A stretch of 64,000 bases of DNA from Actinacidiphila cocklensis (GTDB lineage: Bacteria > Actinomycetota > Actinomycetes > Streptomycetales > Streptomycetaceae), in assembly GCF_907177275.1 (NCBI RefSeq), contig NZ_CAJSLV010000050.1, positions 1 to 64,000 of the forward strand, given 5' to 3'. Both the position numbers and the translations under genes were made by a program. Under the pieces are notes generated by a model. That model saw nothing but the letters and a program-made list of their open reading frames with translations. It made no database searches and was not told the DNA's origin. Positions 1 through 10,469 of the stretch are shown here, piece by piece (position 1 is the first letter of the stretch; every line of letters starts with the position of its first letter).

Positions 1-236
1 GCGACCAGGTCATCCAGGCCAACGGCATCATCGCCGGCACCACCATCGACCTTGTCGGCACCATCGGACGAGCAGTCCTGAACCACCTCATGCCCGCCCA
101 CCGCCTCCGCATCAGCCCCCGCGCCGTCAAACGCCCACTATCCCGATACGCATACAAAAGCCTCAAGATCGACCGGCGCACCTACAAGGCCACCCTCACC
201 ATCGCCATCCTGACGACAACACCGATCAGCCCCTAA
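1..236 (+). pseudogene. IS4-family transposase, C-terminal fragment
   Basis: An open frame enters from the left edge and stops at a TAA at 234-236. The translated tail reads HLMPAHRLRISPRAVKR followed by SRYAYKSLKIDRRTYKAT and a short Ile/Thr-rich end. This is the conserved C-terminus of actinobacterial IS4-type transposases, which usually end 'SPR.VKR..S.Y....R.....YKAT'. Only about 78 residues are in view, so it cannot be told whether the gene is intact to the left. It abuts an IS30 scrap only 11 bp downstream, which suggests that at least the right end of the element is lost. Confidence 0.75.
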
Positions 237-247
237 CTTCACGGCCT

Positions 248-379
248 TGCCCAAAAGGCACCAACCTGTCGACCTTCAGCCAGGACGACCTTGACGCCAT
301 CGCGACCAAGCTGAACAACCGTCCGCGCAAGTGCCTCGGATTCCGCACACCAGCCGAGAGTGTTGCCTTGACCGGTTGA
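248..379 (+). pseudogene. IS30-family transposase, C-terminal fragment
   Basis: The frame reads CPKGTNLSTFSQDDLD, then LNNRPRKCLGFRTPAE and a TGA at 377-379. This matches the C-terminal end of IS30-family transposases (the 'FPKGTDLS ... LN.RPRKTLG..TPAE' motif). Nothing of the catalytic core is present. It is therefore a 44-residue relic squeezed between IS4 and IS3 remnants. No start codon or ribosome site is associated with it. Confidence 0.75.
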
Positions 380-430
380 ATCTAAGTCGGCTTTCTTCGC
401 GGCCGAGCTCGACCGGCCACATCTTCGCTC

Positions 431-911
431 GTGACGTTCATCGACGAGCACCGGGACCGCTTCGGCGGCGTCGAGCCGATCTGCACCGTGCTCACCGAGC
501 ACGGCGTAAAGATCGCCCCCTCCACCTACTACGCCGCCAAGGCACGCCCGCCCTCGGCCCGGGCGGTGCGCGACGCGGGACTGAAAGTCCTGGTCCAGGA
601 GGTGTTCGAGGCCAACTGCGGCGTCTACGGGGCTCGCAAGATCTGGCACCACCTGCGCCGGCAGGGCCACCAGGTCGCCCGCATACGACAACGCCCTGAT
701 GGAATCCACGATCGGCCTGTTCAAGACCGAGCTGATCAAGCCCCGCCGACCCTGGCGAACCCTGTCCGACGTCGAACTGGCCACCGCCGAATGGGTCGAC
801 TGGTACAACGACCACCGCCTGCACGGTGAAATAGGCCACATCCCGCCCGCAGAATACGAAGCCAACTACCACCTGACCGACAAGAAACCCCAGGTCACAG
901 TCAAGATCTAG
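431..911 (+). pseudogene. IS3-family transposase orfB, internally deleted and frameshifted
   Basis: The first half (GTG at 431) gives an IS3 orfB N-terminus (RDRFGGVEPICTVLTEHG, STYYAAKARPPSARAVRD, GVYGARKIWHHL). At about 683-688 the frame jumps and continues as YDNALMESTIGLFKTEL to the stop at 909-911. The region carrying the first two acidic residues of the DDE core is missing. About 100-120 residues were deleted and the frame was changed, so it cannot make an active transposase. The last 250 bp (689-938) recur in inverted orientation at 8212-8461. The element's terminal repeat, ending GGAGCGGTTCA, runs to 938. Confidence 0.85.
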
Positions 912-1059
912 AGTCTCCACCAGAACCGGAGCGGTTCAAGTGCGCGTGTTCCCGGAATCCCGCAGCCGAAGTACGTCGAACCCGGACGCCAGTTCCCTGT
1001 ATCAGGGGGCGGTCGTGCGAGTTCAGCCTTCGTGCCTGGGGCCAGAGGGGTACCTGTGC

Positions 1060-1438
1060 TCATCCAGGCCCGGCGCGGGCGGCGCGGTCCTGTCCGCGAT
1101 CGTCGTCGCCTTCTACTTCCGCAGGTGCCGGCCCACGATGTGGTTGATCCGCATCAGCCGGGTGACGCGTTTGCGGTTGATCCTCCGCCCCCTCGCACGC
1201 AGCTCAGCATGGACGCGCGGAGCCCCATACGCCCCTGGCGTTCGGCATGGATGGCGCGGATCTCCCTCATGGTCCCCTTCTCCTCGGCCCGGCGCTCGGC
1301 GCGGGCCTGCCCCTTGGCCAGATGCCGGTAGTAGCCAGCGCGGGACACCCCGAGCACCCAGCAGATCCGCTGCACGCCGAAGTCAGCGCAGTTCTGGGAG
1401 ACGAAGTCCCAGCGGCAGGGGCTCACTTCACCTCTCGG
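1060..1438 (-). pseudogene. IS3-family transposase orfB, 5' fragment
   Basis: On the minus strand the frame after orfA reads WDFVSQNCADFGVQRICWVLGV, GYYRHLAKGQARAERRAEEK and IRAIHAERQG. It is then shifted and continues in another frame as HAELRARGRRINRKRVTRLMRI. These are the HTH_21 and N-terminal segments of a Streptomyces IS3-family orfB. The sequence stops being recognisable near 1060, before the catalytic rve domain. It is a truncated, frameshifted relic paired with the orfA at 1423-1782. Confidence 0.75.
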
Positions 1439-1782
1439 GCGAAATAGGCCGCTGCCCGGCGCTGGATCTCGCGCTCCAGCTGCCACTCCTGCTCGGCCTT
1501 GAGCAGCCGGGCGTTCTCCGCCCGCAGCCGGGCCAGCTCCTCCGCCGCGCTCACGCTGCCATCGCGGTCCTCGGGCTCGGCCTGGGCCTCGTCCTTGCAC
1601 ACCCAGGTCCGAAGCGACTCCGCGGTGATACCGAGACCCGCGGCAACCACCGCACACGTCCGCTTCCCGGTCGCGGCGCGGTAGAGCGCGACAGCGTCCT
1701 TCCTGAACTCGGGGACGGTTTTGTCGGCGTGCGTGCGCCTGCCCGCGGTGTGCCAGGGACCGGGCCACGTCCCCGGGCCCAC
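1423..1782 (-). pseudogene. IS3-family transposase orfA (HTH_Tnp_1)
   Basis: The product of about 100 residues contains EFRKDAVALYRAATGKRTCAVVAAGLGITAESLRTW, a helix-turn-helix typical of IS3 orfA. It is followed by a Glu/Leu-rich leucine-zipper-like segment (AEELARLRAENARLLKAE) and ends AAAYFAREVK. The start is unclear because the first residues look like non-coding sequence. In intact elements orfA makes the DNA-binding part of an OrfAB fusion by -1 frameshifting. Here the partner orfB is truncated, so the element is dead. Confidence 0.75.
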
Positions 1783-1802
1783 TGCTGCCGGGCCCCTGGG
1801 GT

Positions 1803-2822
1803 TCAGGCCGCCGACCGGAGCCCGGCGGGACGACGCCGGAGAGCGGTCTCGAGCAAGGCCGGGGGCCGGTATTCCTGGTCGAGCGCGGTGACGTCGGTGC
1901 CCGGCGGGACGATCTCGTCGATCCGGTCGAGGAGGTCGTCGGACAGCTCGACGTCGGCCCCGGCCAGAAGGTCGTCGAGGTGTTCCATGGTGCGCGGGCC
2001 GAGGAGCGCGGCGCTGACGCCCGGGTGGGCGATGGTGAAGGCCATGGCCAGGTGGGTCATGGGCAGGCCGGCCTCCTTCGCGGGCGGGACGAGCTGTTCG
2101 ACGACGCCGATGCGGCGCTCGTCGGACAGGTGACGGGAGAACTGGACGCGCTTGAGGTCGTTGTCACCGCCCTTGCGCACCCGGCCGGTCAGCAGGCCCT
2201 GGCCGAACGGGCCCCACACCATGACGCCCATGCCGTGCTCCTGCGCGAGCGGCAGGACCTCCCGTTCGATGCCACGGTTCAGGATCGAGTACGGGGGCTG
2301 CTCGGTGCGGAACCGCTGCAGCCCGGCGCGTTCGGCAACCCACTGAGCCTGGACGATCATCGAGGCGGGCGTGGTCGACGAGCCGATGGCGCGCACCTTG
2401 CCGGCCCTGACGAGGTCGGTCAGGACGGACAGGGTCTCCTCCAGGTCGGTGTCCGGGTCGGGCCGTTGAAGCTGGTAGACGTCGATGTGGTCGGTGCCGA
2501 GCCGGCGCAGGGAGTTCTCGACGGCGGTGGTTATCCAGCGGCGGGAGGCGCCCTTCTGGTTGGGGCCCTCGCCCATAGGCAGGCCGACCTTGGTGGCCAG
2601 GACCACCTCGTCGCGGCGGCCCTTCAGTGCCCTTCCGACGATGTCCTCCGAGTCGGCGTAGCGGTCGGCGGTGTCGATGAGGTTGATCCCGGCGTCGATC
2701 GCCTTGTGGATGATGCGGACCGACTCGTCCGGGTCGTTGCCCATCTGGCTGGCGAACATCAGCGTGCCGAGACCGTAGGGGCTGACCTTGATCCCGGTCC
2801 GCCCGAGGTTGCGGTACTTCAT
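1803..2822 (-). CDS. Aldo/keto reductase
   Basis: A 339-residue protein starting MKYRNLGRTGIKVSPYGLGT, the classic N-terminus of the actinobacterial AKR family (NAD(P)H-dependent carbonyl reductases with a TIM barrel, cytoplasmic). Visible motifs are INLIDTADRY with Asp50 and Tyr55, LATKVG with Lys78, and a C-terminal nucleotide-binding region (VSAALLGPRTMEHL). The usual catalytic His of 'YQxHRxD' is Gln119 here (VYQLQRPDPD), which is atypical and may change activity. The start at 2822 was chosen because the homology begins there; an upstream extension in frame has no family match. It is transcribed divergently from the MmyB-like regulator at 2988, the usual arrangement for a regulator and its oxidoreductase target. 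The substrate is unknown. Confidence 0.88.
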   Translation of the reverse strand: MKYRNLGRTGIKVSPYGLGTLMFASQMGNDPDESVRIIHKAIDAGINLIDTADRYADSEDIVGRALKGRRDEVVLATKVGLPMGEGPNQKGASRRWITTAVENSLRRLGTDHIDVYQLQRPDPDTDLEETLSVLTDLVRAGKVRAIGSSTTPASMIVQAQWVAERAGLQRFRTEQPPYSILNRGIEREVLPLAQEHGMGVMVWGPFGQGLLTGRVRKGGDNDLKRVQFSRHLSDERRIGVVEQLVPPAKEAGLPMTHLAMAFTIAHPGVSAALLGPRTMEHLDDLLAGADVELSDDLLDRIDEIVPPGTDVTALDQEYRPPALLETALRRRPAGLRSAA

Positions 2823-2987
2823 GAACGTGCTCCTTCGACGCAGATCGGCGGGTGGGTCCCCACCGGCCACCGGCCGTCAGCCGGTACATCCACCGTCCAC
2901 GGATCCGCGGGCATCGACCAGTACCCGCCGCAGCCGGTGGACCCGCAGTACCACGACGGGACGCGGCCGATCGGCGATACTCGGGAG
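2823..2987. promoter_or_regulatory. Divergent promoter region between reductase and MmyB-like regulator
   Basis: This 165-bp spacer separates two genes that start back to back, so it must hold both promoters and probably the operator of the regulator. I see no clear palindrome or consensus -10/-35 pair in it, so no exact site is proposed. Confidence 0.5.
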
Positions 2988-3857
2988 ATGACCGGAACCA
3001 CGGATCTCGGCAGGGCGTTGCACGCCTGGCGGGATCGCACGAAACCGGCCGAGGTCGGCCTGCCAAACGACGGAGGCCGGCGCGCGCCAGGCCTGCGGCG
3101 TGAGGAACTCGCCCAGCTCGCCGGCTTGTCCGTCGACTACATCGTGCGGCTCGAACAGGGCAGGTCGACGAATCCGTCCCCGCACGTACTGTCCGCGTTG
3201 TCTCGGGCGTTGCGGCTGACGACGGCGGAGCGTGAGCACCTTTTCGTGCTCGCCGGTCAGGCGGTGCCGAGCGCCGGGCAGGTTTCCGATCATGTGCCGG
3301 CAGGCGTCCAGCGCCTGCTCGATCGACTGACCGGCACACCGCTGAGTGTGTACGACGCCGCCTGGAACCTCATCACGTGGAACCCGTTGTGGGCGGCACT
3401 GTTCGGTGACCCGCCACCGTCACGCGGCTTCGGGAGGAATGCGGTGTGGTGGTCCTTCGTCACACCGCCCGCCGGATACCCCCAGGCGGTGAGCCGGAAG
3501 ACAGGTCACCGCGCGGCCTTCGTGTCCGACCTGCGAGCGGCGTCGGCCCGCTATCCGAAGGACGCCGGACTGGCCGCACTGACCGATGAGCTCCGTACCC
3601 GGAGCAGTGACTTCGCGGCGCTGTGGGATTCCGGCGTGGTAGGTGTGCACGAGTCCCTGACCAAGACGGTCCGGCACGCGAGCGTCGCTGAGCTCACCCT
3701 CGACTGCGACATCCTCGCGGCGCTCGGCACCGACCTGCGGATCATGGCCTTCAGCGCGGCGGAGGGCAGCGAGACCGCCGAGCGGCTGCGACTGCTGGAC
3801 GTCATCGGCGTCCAGGTGTCGGCGTACAAGCGAACGTGCACCGCCTCGTACGGATGA
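2988..3857 (+). CDS. XRE/MmyB-like transcriptional regulator
   Basis: A 289-residue protein with an N-terminal helix-turn-helix (about residues 12-75, including RRAPGLRREELAQLAGLSVDYIVRLEQGR) and a C-terminal MmyB-type ligand-binding domain (YDAAWNLITWNPLWAALFGD and the following about 170 residues). MmyB-like proteins in Streptomyces usually sit divergent from a short-chain or aldo/keto reductase and regulate it; some bind fatty acids. The context here fits that pattern, with the aldo/keto reductase at 1803-2822 on the opposite strand. The ATG at 2988 was chosen because the conserved sequence starts there and upstream codons are not family-like. The gene looks intact. Confidence 0.9.
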   Translation: MTGTTDLGRALHAWRDRTKPAEVGLPNDGGRRAPGLRREELAQLAGLSVDYIVRLEQGRSTNPSPHVLSALSRALRLTTAEREHLFVLAGQAVPSAGQVSDHVPAGVQRLLDRLTGTPLSVYDAAWNLITWNPLWAALFGDPPPSRGFGRNAVWWSFVTPPAGYPQAVSRKTGHRAAFVSDLRAASARYPKDAGLAALTDELRTRSSDFAALWDSGVVGVHESLTKTVRHASVAELTLDCDILAALGTDLRIMAFSAAEGSETAERLRLLDVIGVQVSAYKRTCTASYG

Positions 3858-3941
3858 AGGTGCACCGTTTCGGGTGCGGTGTGGGGGTGCAGGCCGCGAG
3901 CCTGTTGCTGTCGGTTCGGGGCAGCAGGGAGGCGGCTGACG

Positions 3942-4067
3942 GTGGTCTTGGATCCGCATCGCTGGTTGGAGTTGCGGCGGTTTCGTCCGCTGTACGAGTC
4001 CGGCGCGATGAGCCTGCGAGAGATCGCGAGAGAGACTGGGCTCAACCGGCGAACGGTCGGCAAGTAA
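3942..4067 (+). pseudogene. IS21-family IstA transposase, N-terminal fragment
   Basis: Starting at a GTG, the frame gives VVLDPHRWLELRRFRPLYESG, then SLREIARETGLNRRTVGK and a stop. This is the extreme N-terminus (helix-turn-helix) of Streptomyces IS21-type IstA proteins. Only 41 of the usual about 400-500 residues remain. The ISAs1 element begins 51 bp downstream. Confidence 0.65.
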
Positions 4068-4118
4068 CTCTCGGAATGTGCTTCGGCCGCGCCACCGAAA
4101 CGGGAGCCGGGTGTCCAG

Positions 4119-5474
4119 CAGGGCTTGATCAAGTTCCCGCGGTTCCCGTCTTGTTGGTGATGCCCAGGAACGGGAGTGCTCGTTCGGGTTGGTCACGGAT
4201 CGCGCGGGTGGTCTTGGCGATGTTGTCGGCTCCGAGGGTCTTGAGCGGGCCGACGGCGAGGTTGCGGAGGGTGGCCATGGCGCGGGGTGCGGTGCCGTTG
4301 TGGACGGTGGATGCGCCCTCGGCGAAGGTCACGTCTCTGACGTGGTGCAGGGCTTCGATTGTCCAGTGGCCGCGGACCGCGGCGGCGAGTTCGACCGGAC
4401 GGGTCTCGTGGGCGTCGAGGCTGGTGACGGCGTAGACCGTCTCACGACTCTCGCGGCGGCCGGTCTGCTTGCGGCGGCGGTGCACCCGGATGGCCAGGCG
4501 GCCATGGGGGAAGGCGATCCCGCCGAGCTCGTCCGCGATGCCGCAGGTCTTGATCGAGCGGGACTCGCGGCGACCGTGGCCGGTGGAGGAGGAGGAGGAG
4601 GTGTGCTGGACGGCGATGTCCCGCCAGGGCAGGGCGGCGAGCTGCCGGTGTGCGCTCGGCTGATTTGCCTTGATCACCGCGACGTAGTGGGCCTTCTTGG
4701 TCTCGACCAGCCAAGTGACGTTCGCCCGGACCGAGTGCAGGGCGTCGAAGGTGACGAGGGCTCCGGCCAGGTCCAGCGGCTCGAGCAGCGGCCGGAAGTA
4801 CGCGGTCTCGTTCGTCTTCGCGCCGACCTCCGCCTGGGCAAGGGTCACCGCGCGGTGGTGGGTGACCGCGGAGAGCAGGTGCCTGCGGGTGGCGGTGAGA
4901 CGGGCGGAGCCCTTCAGCGCCTTGCCGTCGACGGCGATCACGCGCCGCCCGGACGCGGTCCCCGCGGCAACCACATGGCGGCCGGCGAGGCAAGCGCCCA
5001 CGGCCCGGTCCAGGGCGTCACCGTCGACAGTCCCCAGTACCCGCCCGATCGTGGCCCGCGAGGGAGCCCGCCGCCACCGCAACAGATGACGGCGGACACC
5101 AACCGCCGCCAGCAGTGCGTCCGAGGCGCGTTGCGCCCACTCGGCGATCTCGTCAACGCTTCTCGCTCCCGAGACGGCCGCGCACGCGCACACCAGCAGA
5201 ATGGCGGTCAGCGAGTACCAGCGGCCCCGCCGCCCACGCGGATCGGGCACCAGGTCCAGGTAAGGGCGCAGGTCAGCGACCCGGTCCGCGTCCAGCGGGC
5301 CCAGCTTCACCAGCACCGCGGGAATAGGGGAAGATGCAGCGGCAGGCACGGGCCACCTCATGATCGTTGAGCTTCGACACCCCAATGATCACGAACCCCG
5401 TGCCTGCTCTGCTATGCCCCCAACCGGTCACTGCCTGACCCACCGACACGACTCCGGAACTTGATCAAGCCCTG
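4119..5474 (-). mobile_element. ISAs1-family insertion sequence with 19-bp terminal inverted repeats
   Basis: The left end reads CAGGGCTTGATCAAGTTCC at 4119-4137, and its exact reverse complement is at 5456-5474. These 19-bp perfect inverted repeats bracket a single full-length ISAs1 transposase gene. The termini begin CAGGG as is usual for this family. I could not find an obvious 8-10 bp target duplication in the immediate flanks, so one flank may have been rearranged after insertion. The right flank is the coding sequence of a group II intron reverse transcriptase. Confidence 0.85.
4129..5361 (-). CDS. ISAs1-family transposase
   Basis: A DDE transposase of about 410 residues. It contains the ISAs1 N-terminal region (LRPYLDLVPDPRGRRGRWYSL), the DDE_Tnp_1 core with GRRVIAVDGKALKGSAR, and the C-terminal 'RPVELAAAVRGHWTIEALHHVRDVTFAEG' segment containing the final glutamate. 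No frameshift or stop is visible, making it one of the few apparently intact transposases in the window. An ATG at 5361 was taken as start; an in-frame TTG at 5385 is possible. It converts insertion-sequence ends into new insertions by cut and paste, and acts only on its own 19-bp ends. Confidence 0.88.
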   Translation of the reverse strand: MRWPVPAAASSPIPAVLVKLGPLDADRVADLRPYLDLVPDPRGRRGRWYSLTAILLVCACAAVSGARSVDEIAEWAQRASDALLAAVGVRRHLLRWRRAPSRATIGRVLGTVDGDALDRAVGACLAGRHVVAAGTASGRRVIAVDGKALKGSARLTATRRHLLSAVTHHRAVTLAQAEVGAKTNETAYFRPLLEPLDLAGALVTFDALHSVRANVTWLVETKKAHYVAVIKANQPSAHRQLAALPWRDIAVQHTSSSSSTGHGRRESRSIKTCGIADELGGIAFPHGRLAIRVHRRRKQTGRRESRETVYAVTSLDAHETRPVELAAAVRGHWTIEALHHVRDVTFAEGASTVHNGTAPRAMATLRNLAVGPLKTLGADNIAKTTRAIRDQPERALPFLGITNKTGTAGT

Positions 5475-5740
5475 CACCCCCAGAACTCGAATGCCGTCGC
5501 CATGGGATTTCGGGATCTCCACCGCCAGCACGGGAGGAGGGAAGTAGCTGCCAGAGGACATCCGGTTCCAGATCTTGTAGAGGTTGCCCTTCAGATCCTT
5601 CTCGAAGTCCTCGATCGAGCAGCCGTCCACTCCCGCCGCTCCCTTGTTGGCCCGCACCTTCTGATAAGCGTCCCAGACCTCCTGTTTGGAAATGTTGAAC
5701 GGCTTGCCTGCTGGTCACTGCTCGTCCACGCGACTCCTCC
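5475..5740 (-). pseudogene. Group II intron reverse transcriptase/maturase, N-terminal fragment
   Basis: The minus strand reads KPFNISKQEVWDAYQKV, NKGAAGVDG, FEKDLKGNLYKIWNRMSSGSYFPPPVLAVEIPK and DGIRVLGV. This is the RT-0/RT-1 start of bacterial group II intron-encoded proteins (LtrA type). The usual next residues (PTVADR) are absent because the ISAs1 element begins exactly there. The extreme N-terminus (TSSDQQA) is in another frame, implying a one-base deletion near 5715. The gene is dead, having lost the catalytic YADD region. Confidence 0.85.
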
Positions 5741-6290
5741 CGGCCGCCGCAGCGCCCGGTTGATCTCATCAACGAACCACGGTCAAGCCGGCCCCTTCGC
5801 TCCCCGCCCCACCGCATCAAGCAGGAGGATCATCACTACTACGAGCCGGTCCGCCGGCGCGTCCCGCGACGGTACTCACCCCCTCGCGTTTCAGACGCTT
5901 GGGGAACCCCCTCTCGCCCAGCTCCTTTTCAGGACTTGGGCTGTGTCGGGACACGCCATCCCACGTTCCACACGAGAGCGGCAGATCAAGATCGCGCCAC
6001 CTCTGCGCCGGACACCACCTGGCCAATACTCGGGCACCCGCCAGACTCATCCCGGGTTGAGCTTAAAGACCCGGTTTCGATGCCACTTCATACCTAACGA
6101 CGCTTCCGCGGCGAACCCCTCGCGAGGCTTTCGATGCAACGCCTTCTTGATCCCCACCTGACGCCTCTTGGACGCCTTTTCCCTCCTGCTCACCACGACA
6201 GTCCTCAGCTAACGCAACGGAGGGCGGTTTGAAGCCTCCTCCCGAAAGGCGGCTCCGAAGGGCCAAACATCCTTCATCTCCCGTGCAGCA
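5741..6290 (-). other. Probable 5' (ribozyme) part of the group II intron remnant
   Basis: This 550-bp stretch lies directly upstream of the intron-encoded reverse transcriptase on the same strand and has no convincing reading frame. It holds several short G/C-rich inverted segments, as expected for intron RNA domains I-III. The length also fits. I could not identify a firm 5' splice boundary (the GUGYG consensus), so the left limit is approximate. Confidence 0.4.
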
Positions 6291-6397
6291 CCATGCTCAA
6301 CTGGCCGCTACCACGCCCGATCTCACGCGTTCGTGGCACACAAGCCCCTGGTAGATGGGTTTTCGACCAAGAGAGCCATCTCCACCAGAGGCTTCGC

Positions 6398-7161
6398 ATG
6401 CTTGTCTACCCGTCTGGCATCGACGTGTCCAGCTCCACTCTCCGCTTCCTCTCCGGGCAGTTGCGGCGGCACCACCGTGCGATCGGGTCCCGCTGGAGGC
6501 GGCTGACGGCCGGCCGCCAGGCCCTGCTCGTGCTCGCACACCTGCGCATGGGACACACCTACGCCCAACTCGCCGCCGGGTTCGCGTCGGAATCACGACC
6601 GCGTACCGCTACGTCGCCGAGGGCGTCGACCTCCTGGCCGGCCTGGCCCCCACCCTGGCCGACGCCATTCGTACCGCGTCAACGAAAGCATTCGTGCTCC
6701 TTGACGGCACACTCCTGCCCATCGACCGCATCGCCGCGGACCGGCCTTTCTACTCCGGCAAGCACAAGAAGCACGGCATGAACGTGCAGGTCCTCACCGA
6801 TCCCTTCGGCCGGCTGCTGTGGGCCTCACCCGCGCTACCCGGAGCCGTCCACGACATCCGCGCAGCCCGCGAACACGGCATCCTCGACGCCCTCGCACAG
6901 GCCGACGTCCCATGCTGGGCCGACAAGGGATACCGAGGCGCCGGCGGCCGAGTCCGCATCCCGTACTGGGGACGATGAGAAACCCTTTCCCCAGGCCAGA
7001 AGGCCGTCAATCGGTCCCATGCGAAGATCCGCGCTCTCGTCGAGCAAGCAATGGCCACGCTGAAGTCCTGGCGCCTCCTCCGCAAACTACGGTGCTCCAC
7101 CACCCGAGTCACCGCCCTCGTCCAAGCCATCCTCGCCCTGCATCTGACCAGCTCAGACTGA
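6398..7161 (+). pseudogene. IS5-family (DDE_4 type) transposase, frameshift and stop
   Basis: Frame one gives MLVYPSGIDVSSSTLRFLSG, then RAIGSRWRRLTAGRQALLVLAHLRMGHTYAQLAAGF. Near 6580 the frame shifts to GITTAYRYVAEGVDLLAGLAPTLADA, then LLDGTLLPIDR, the DDE_4 core with ADKGYRGAGG. A TGA at 6976-6978 interrupts it, and the same frame continues KIRALVEQAMATLKSWRLLRKLRCS to a stop at 7161. The protein would be about 255 residues if repaired. A related N-terminus occurs at 11955. Confidence 0.85.
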
Positions 7162-7200
7162 TGATGGAAAAGGCTCCCTGTCACGCTCCGTTCTGTGGGA

Positions 7201-7254
7201 GCCCGGGGGTGAGATCCCCCGGGCCACCCGACCGTCTGCCCCGTTTCACGGGGC
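7201..7254 (-). terminator. Two consecutive hairpins downstream of the membrane protein gene
   Basis: A 9-bp perfect stem, GCCCGGGGG with a six-base loop and CCCCCGGGC, lies at 7201-7224. A second 6-bp stem, GCCCCG-TTTCA-CGGGGC, lies at 7238-7254. They follow the stop codon of the minus-strand gene at 7273. Actinobacterial terminators often lack a U tract, which fits. Confidence 0.65.
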
Positions 7255-7272
7255 CGGATGGCGGAATCCCTG

Positions 7273-8061
7273 TCACACGGCGCACAGCACCAGGAAATCG
7301 TGCCGGAGCCGGTACACCGCGGTGGGCTCGGTCGCCACGCCGGACCGGGCGCGGCAGAGGAACCTCAGCCGGTCGCCGGGGGCCACGTCGACGCGGGATA
7401 CCGGGCTCGTGCACCAAGAGATCTTGACCTGGACGATGTGCGCGCCGGGGGCCACGAATGTCACACAGTGCTCCCCCCGCCGGAGGCTTCCCACGCGCTT
7501 GCCGTCCACGTAGACCTTGTAGCGGCGCAGTTGCGCGTAGGTGTCCGCCTCGTCGCGGAACACCAGGATCTCGGCCTTGCCCTCATGTTCAACTGGCAGC
7601 AATGCCGACGCCGCGTCGGCTCCTCGTCCAGGGGACGAGCCGCTTTCCCGGCCGGGCGGGCGACCGGCCATGTCTCCGTTATCGTCCCGGGCGTGCTTCG
7701 GCAGGACGAAGCGAGGTCTGCCCAGGAATACCAGCGAGATCTGGCCCAGACATCCGCTGAGGAAGACCACAAGTCCCCCAAGGGCCACGGCGAACGCGAC
7801 CGGATTCTGCGTGCCGGCACCACCGTGCTGGGGCAGCCACGCACCCCCCAGCAGCAACAGCGTCACACCGCTCAGGCAAACGGAATTGAGCAGGGAACCC
7901 TGTGTGAGCCGGCGCTGGGCCGCAGGTCCGGTGAACCGGGCCAGGACCGTCGGCGACGGGTGCGCCGCGGGATCGCCCCAGTAGCGTGCCACCTGCACCC
8001 AGGAACGGGCGGAGAGCCCGCCAATGGAGGCACTGCCCGCGAGCGCAGCCCACGAGACCAT
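7273..8061 (-). CDS. Uncharacterised membrane protein with C-terminal beta-rich domain
   Basis: A 262-residue protein with a GGGAG ribosome site about 12 bp before the ATG. It shows two likely membrane helices: about residues 57-77 (LLNSVCLSGVTLLLLGGAWL) and 88-112 (VAFAVALGGLVVFLSGCLG). A short Gly/Arg-rich linker follows, then about 110 residues predicted to be a small beta-sandwich (YKVYVDGKRVGSLRRGEH, APGAHIVQVKISW, VAPGDRLRFLCR). The VDGKxVGxLxxGE and PGxHxV pattern resembles PEGA-like surface domains. I do not recognise the family and assign no function. It is an intact gene among dead IS elements, with its own terminator. Confidence 0.7.
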   Translation of the reverse strand: MVSWAALAGSASIGGLSARSWVQVARYWGDPAAHPSPTVLARFTGPAAQRRLTQGSLLNSVCLSGVTLLLLGGAWLPQHGGAGTQNPVAFAVALGGLVVFLSGCLGQISLVFLGRPRFVLPKHARDDNGDMAGRPPGRESGSSPGRGADAASALLPVEHEGKAEILVFRDEADTYAQLRRYKVYVDGKRVGSLRRGEHCVTFVAPGAHIVQVKISWCTSPVSRVDVAPGDRLRFLCRARSGVATEPTAVYRLRHDFLVLCAV

Positions 8062-8211
8062 GTCAGAACCAACTCCCTATGTCGGGAAATGATGGCGTGG
8101 GTCCGTTGGGTTGGGCAAGTCCACGAGTGCCGGTGAGGCAACGGCGCGGCCTTGGTGTGATCATGTGCGTTGGCGAGACGCTGTTGATCAAGCCAAGGCC
8201 GTGAGAGTGAG

Positions 8212-8461
8212 TGAACCGCTCCGGTTCTGGTGGAGACTCTAGATCTTGACTGTGACCTGGGGTTTCTTATCGGTCAGGTGGTAGTTGGCTTCGTATTCTG
8301 CGGGCGGGATGTGGCCTATTTCACCGTGCAGGCGGTGGTAGTTGTACCAGTCGACCCATTGGGCGGTGGCCAGTTCGACGTCGGACAGGGTTCGCCAGGG
8401 TCGGCGGGGCTTGATCAGCTCGGTCTTGAACAGGCCGATCGTGGATTCCATCAGGGCGTTG
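8212..8461 (-). pseudogene. IS3-family orfB C-terminal end with terminal repeat (inverted copy of 689-938)
   Basis: The minus strand encodes NALMESTIGLFKTELIK, then WVDWYNYHRLHGEIGHIPPAEYEANY to the stop at 8239, followed by the IS3 end whose outermost bases are TGAACCGCTCC at 8212. It is a near-identical 250-bp inverted copy of 689-938, with at least two amino-acid changes (E to Q, N to Y). Its other side ends exactly where an IS110 element begins, in the codon for the Asp of the YDN motif. Confidence 0.85.

Positions 8462-10465
<2,004 letters not shown>

Positions 10466-10469
<4 letters not shown>

Noticed and set aside
4111-5484. Target-site duplication around the ISAs1 element
   Set aside because: The flanking 8-10 bp on the two sides (left ending TGTCCAG, right starting CACCCCCAG) do not match convincingly.
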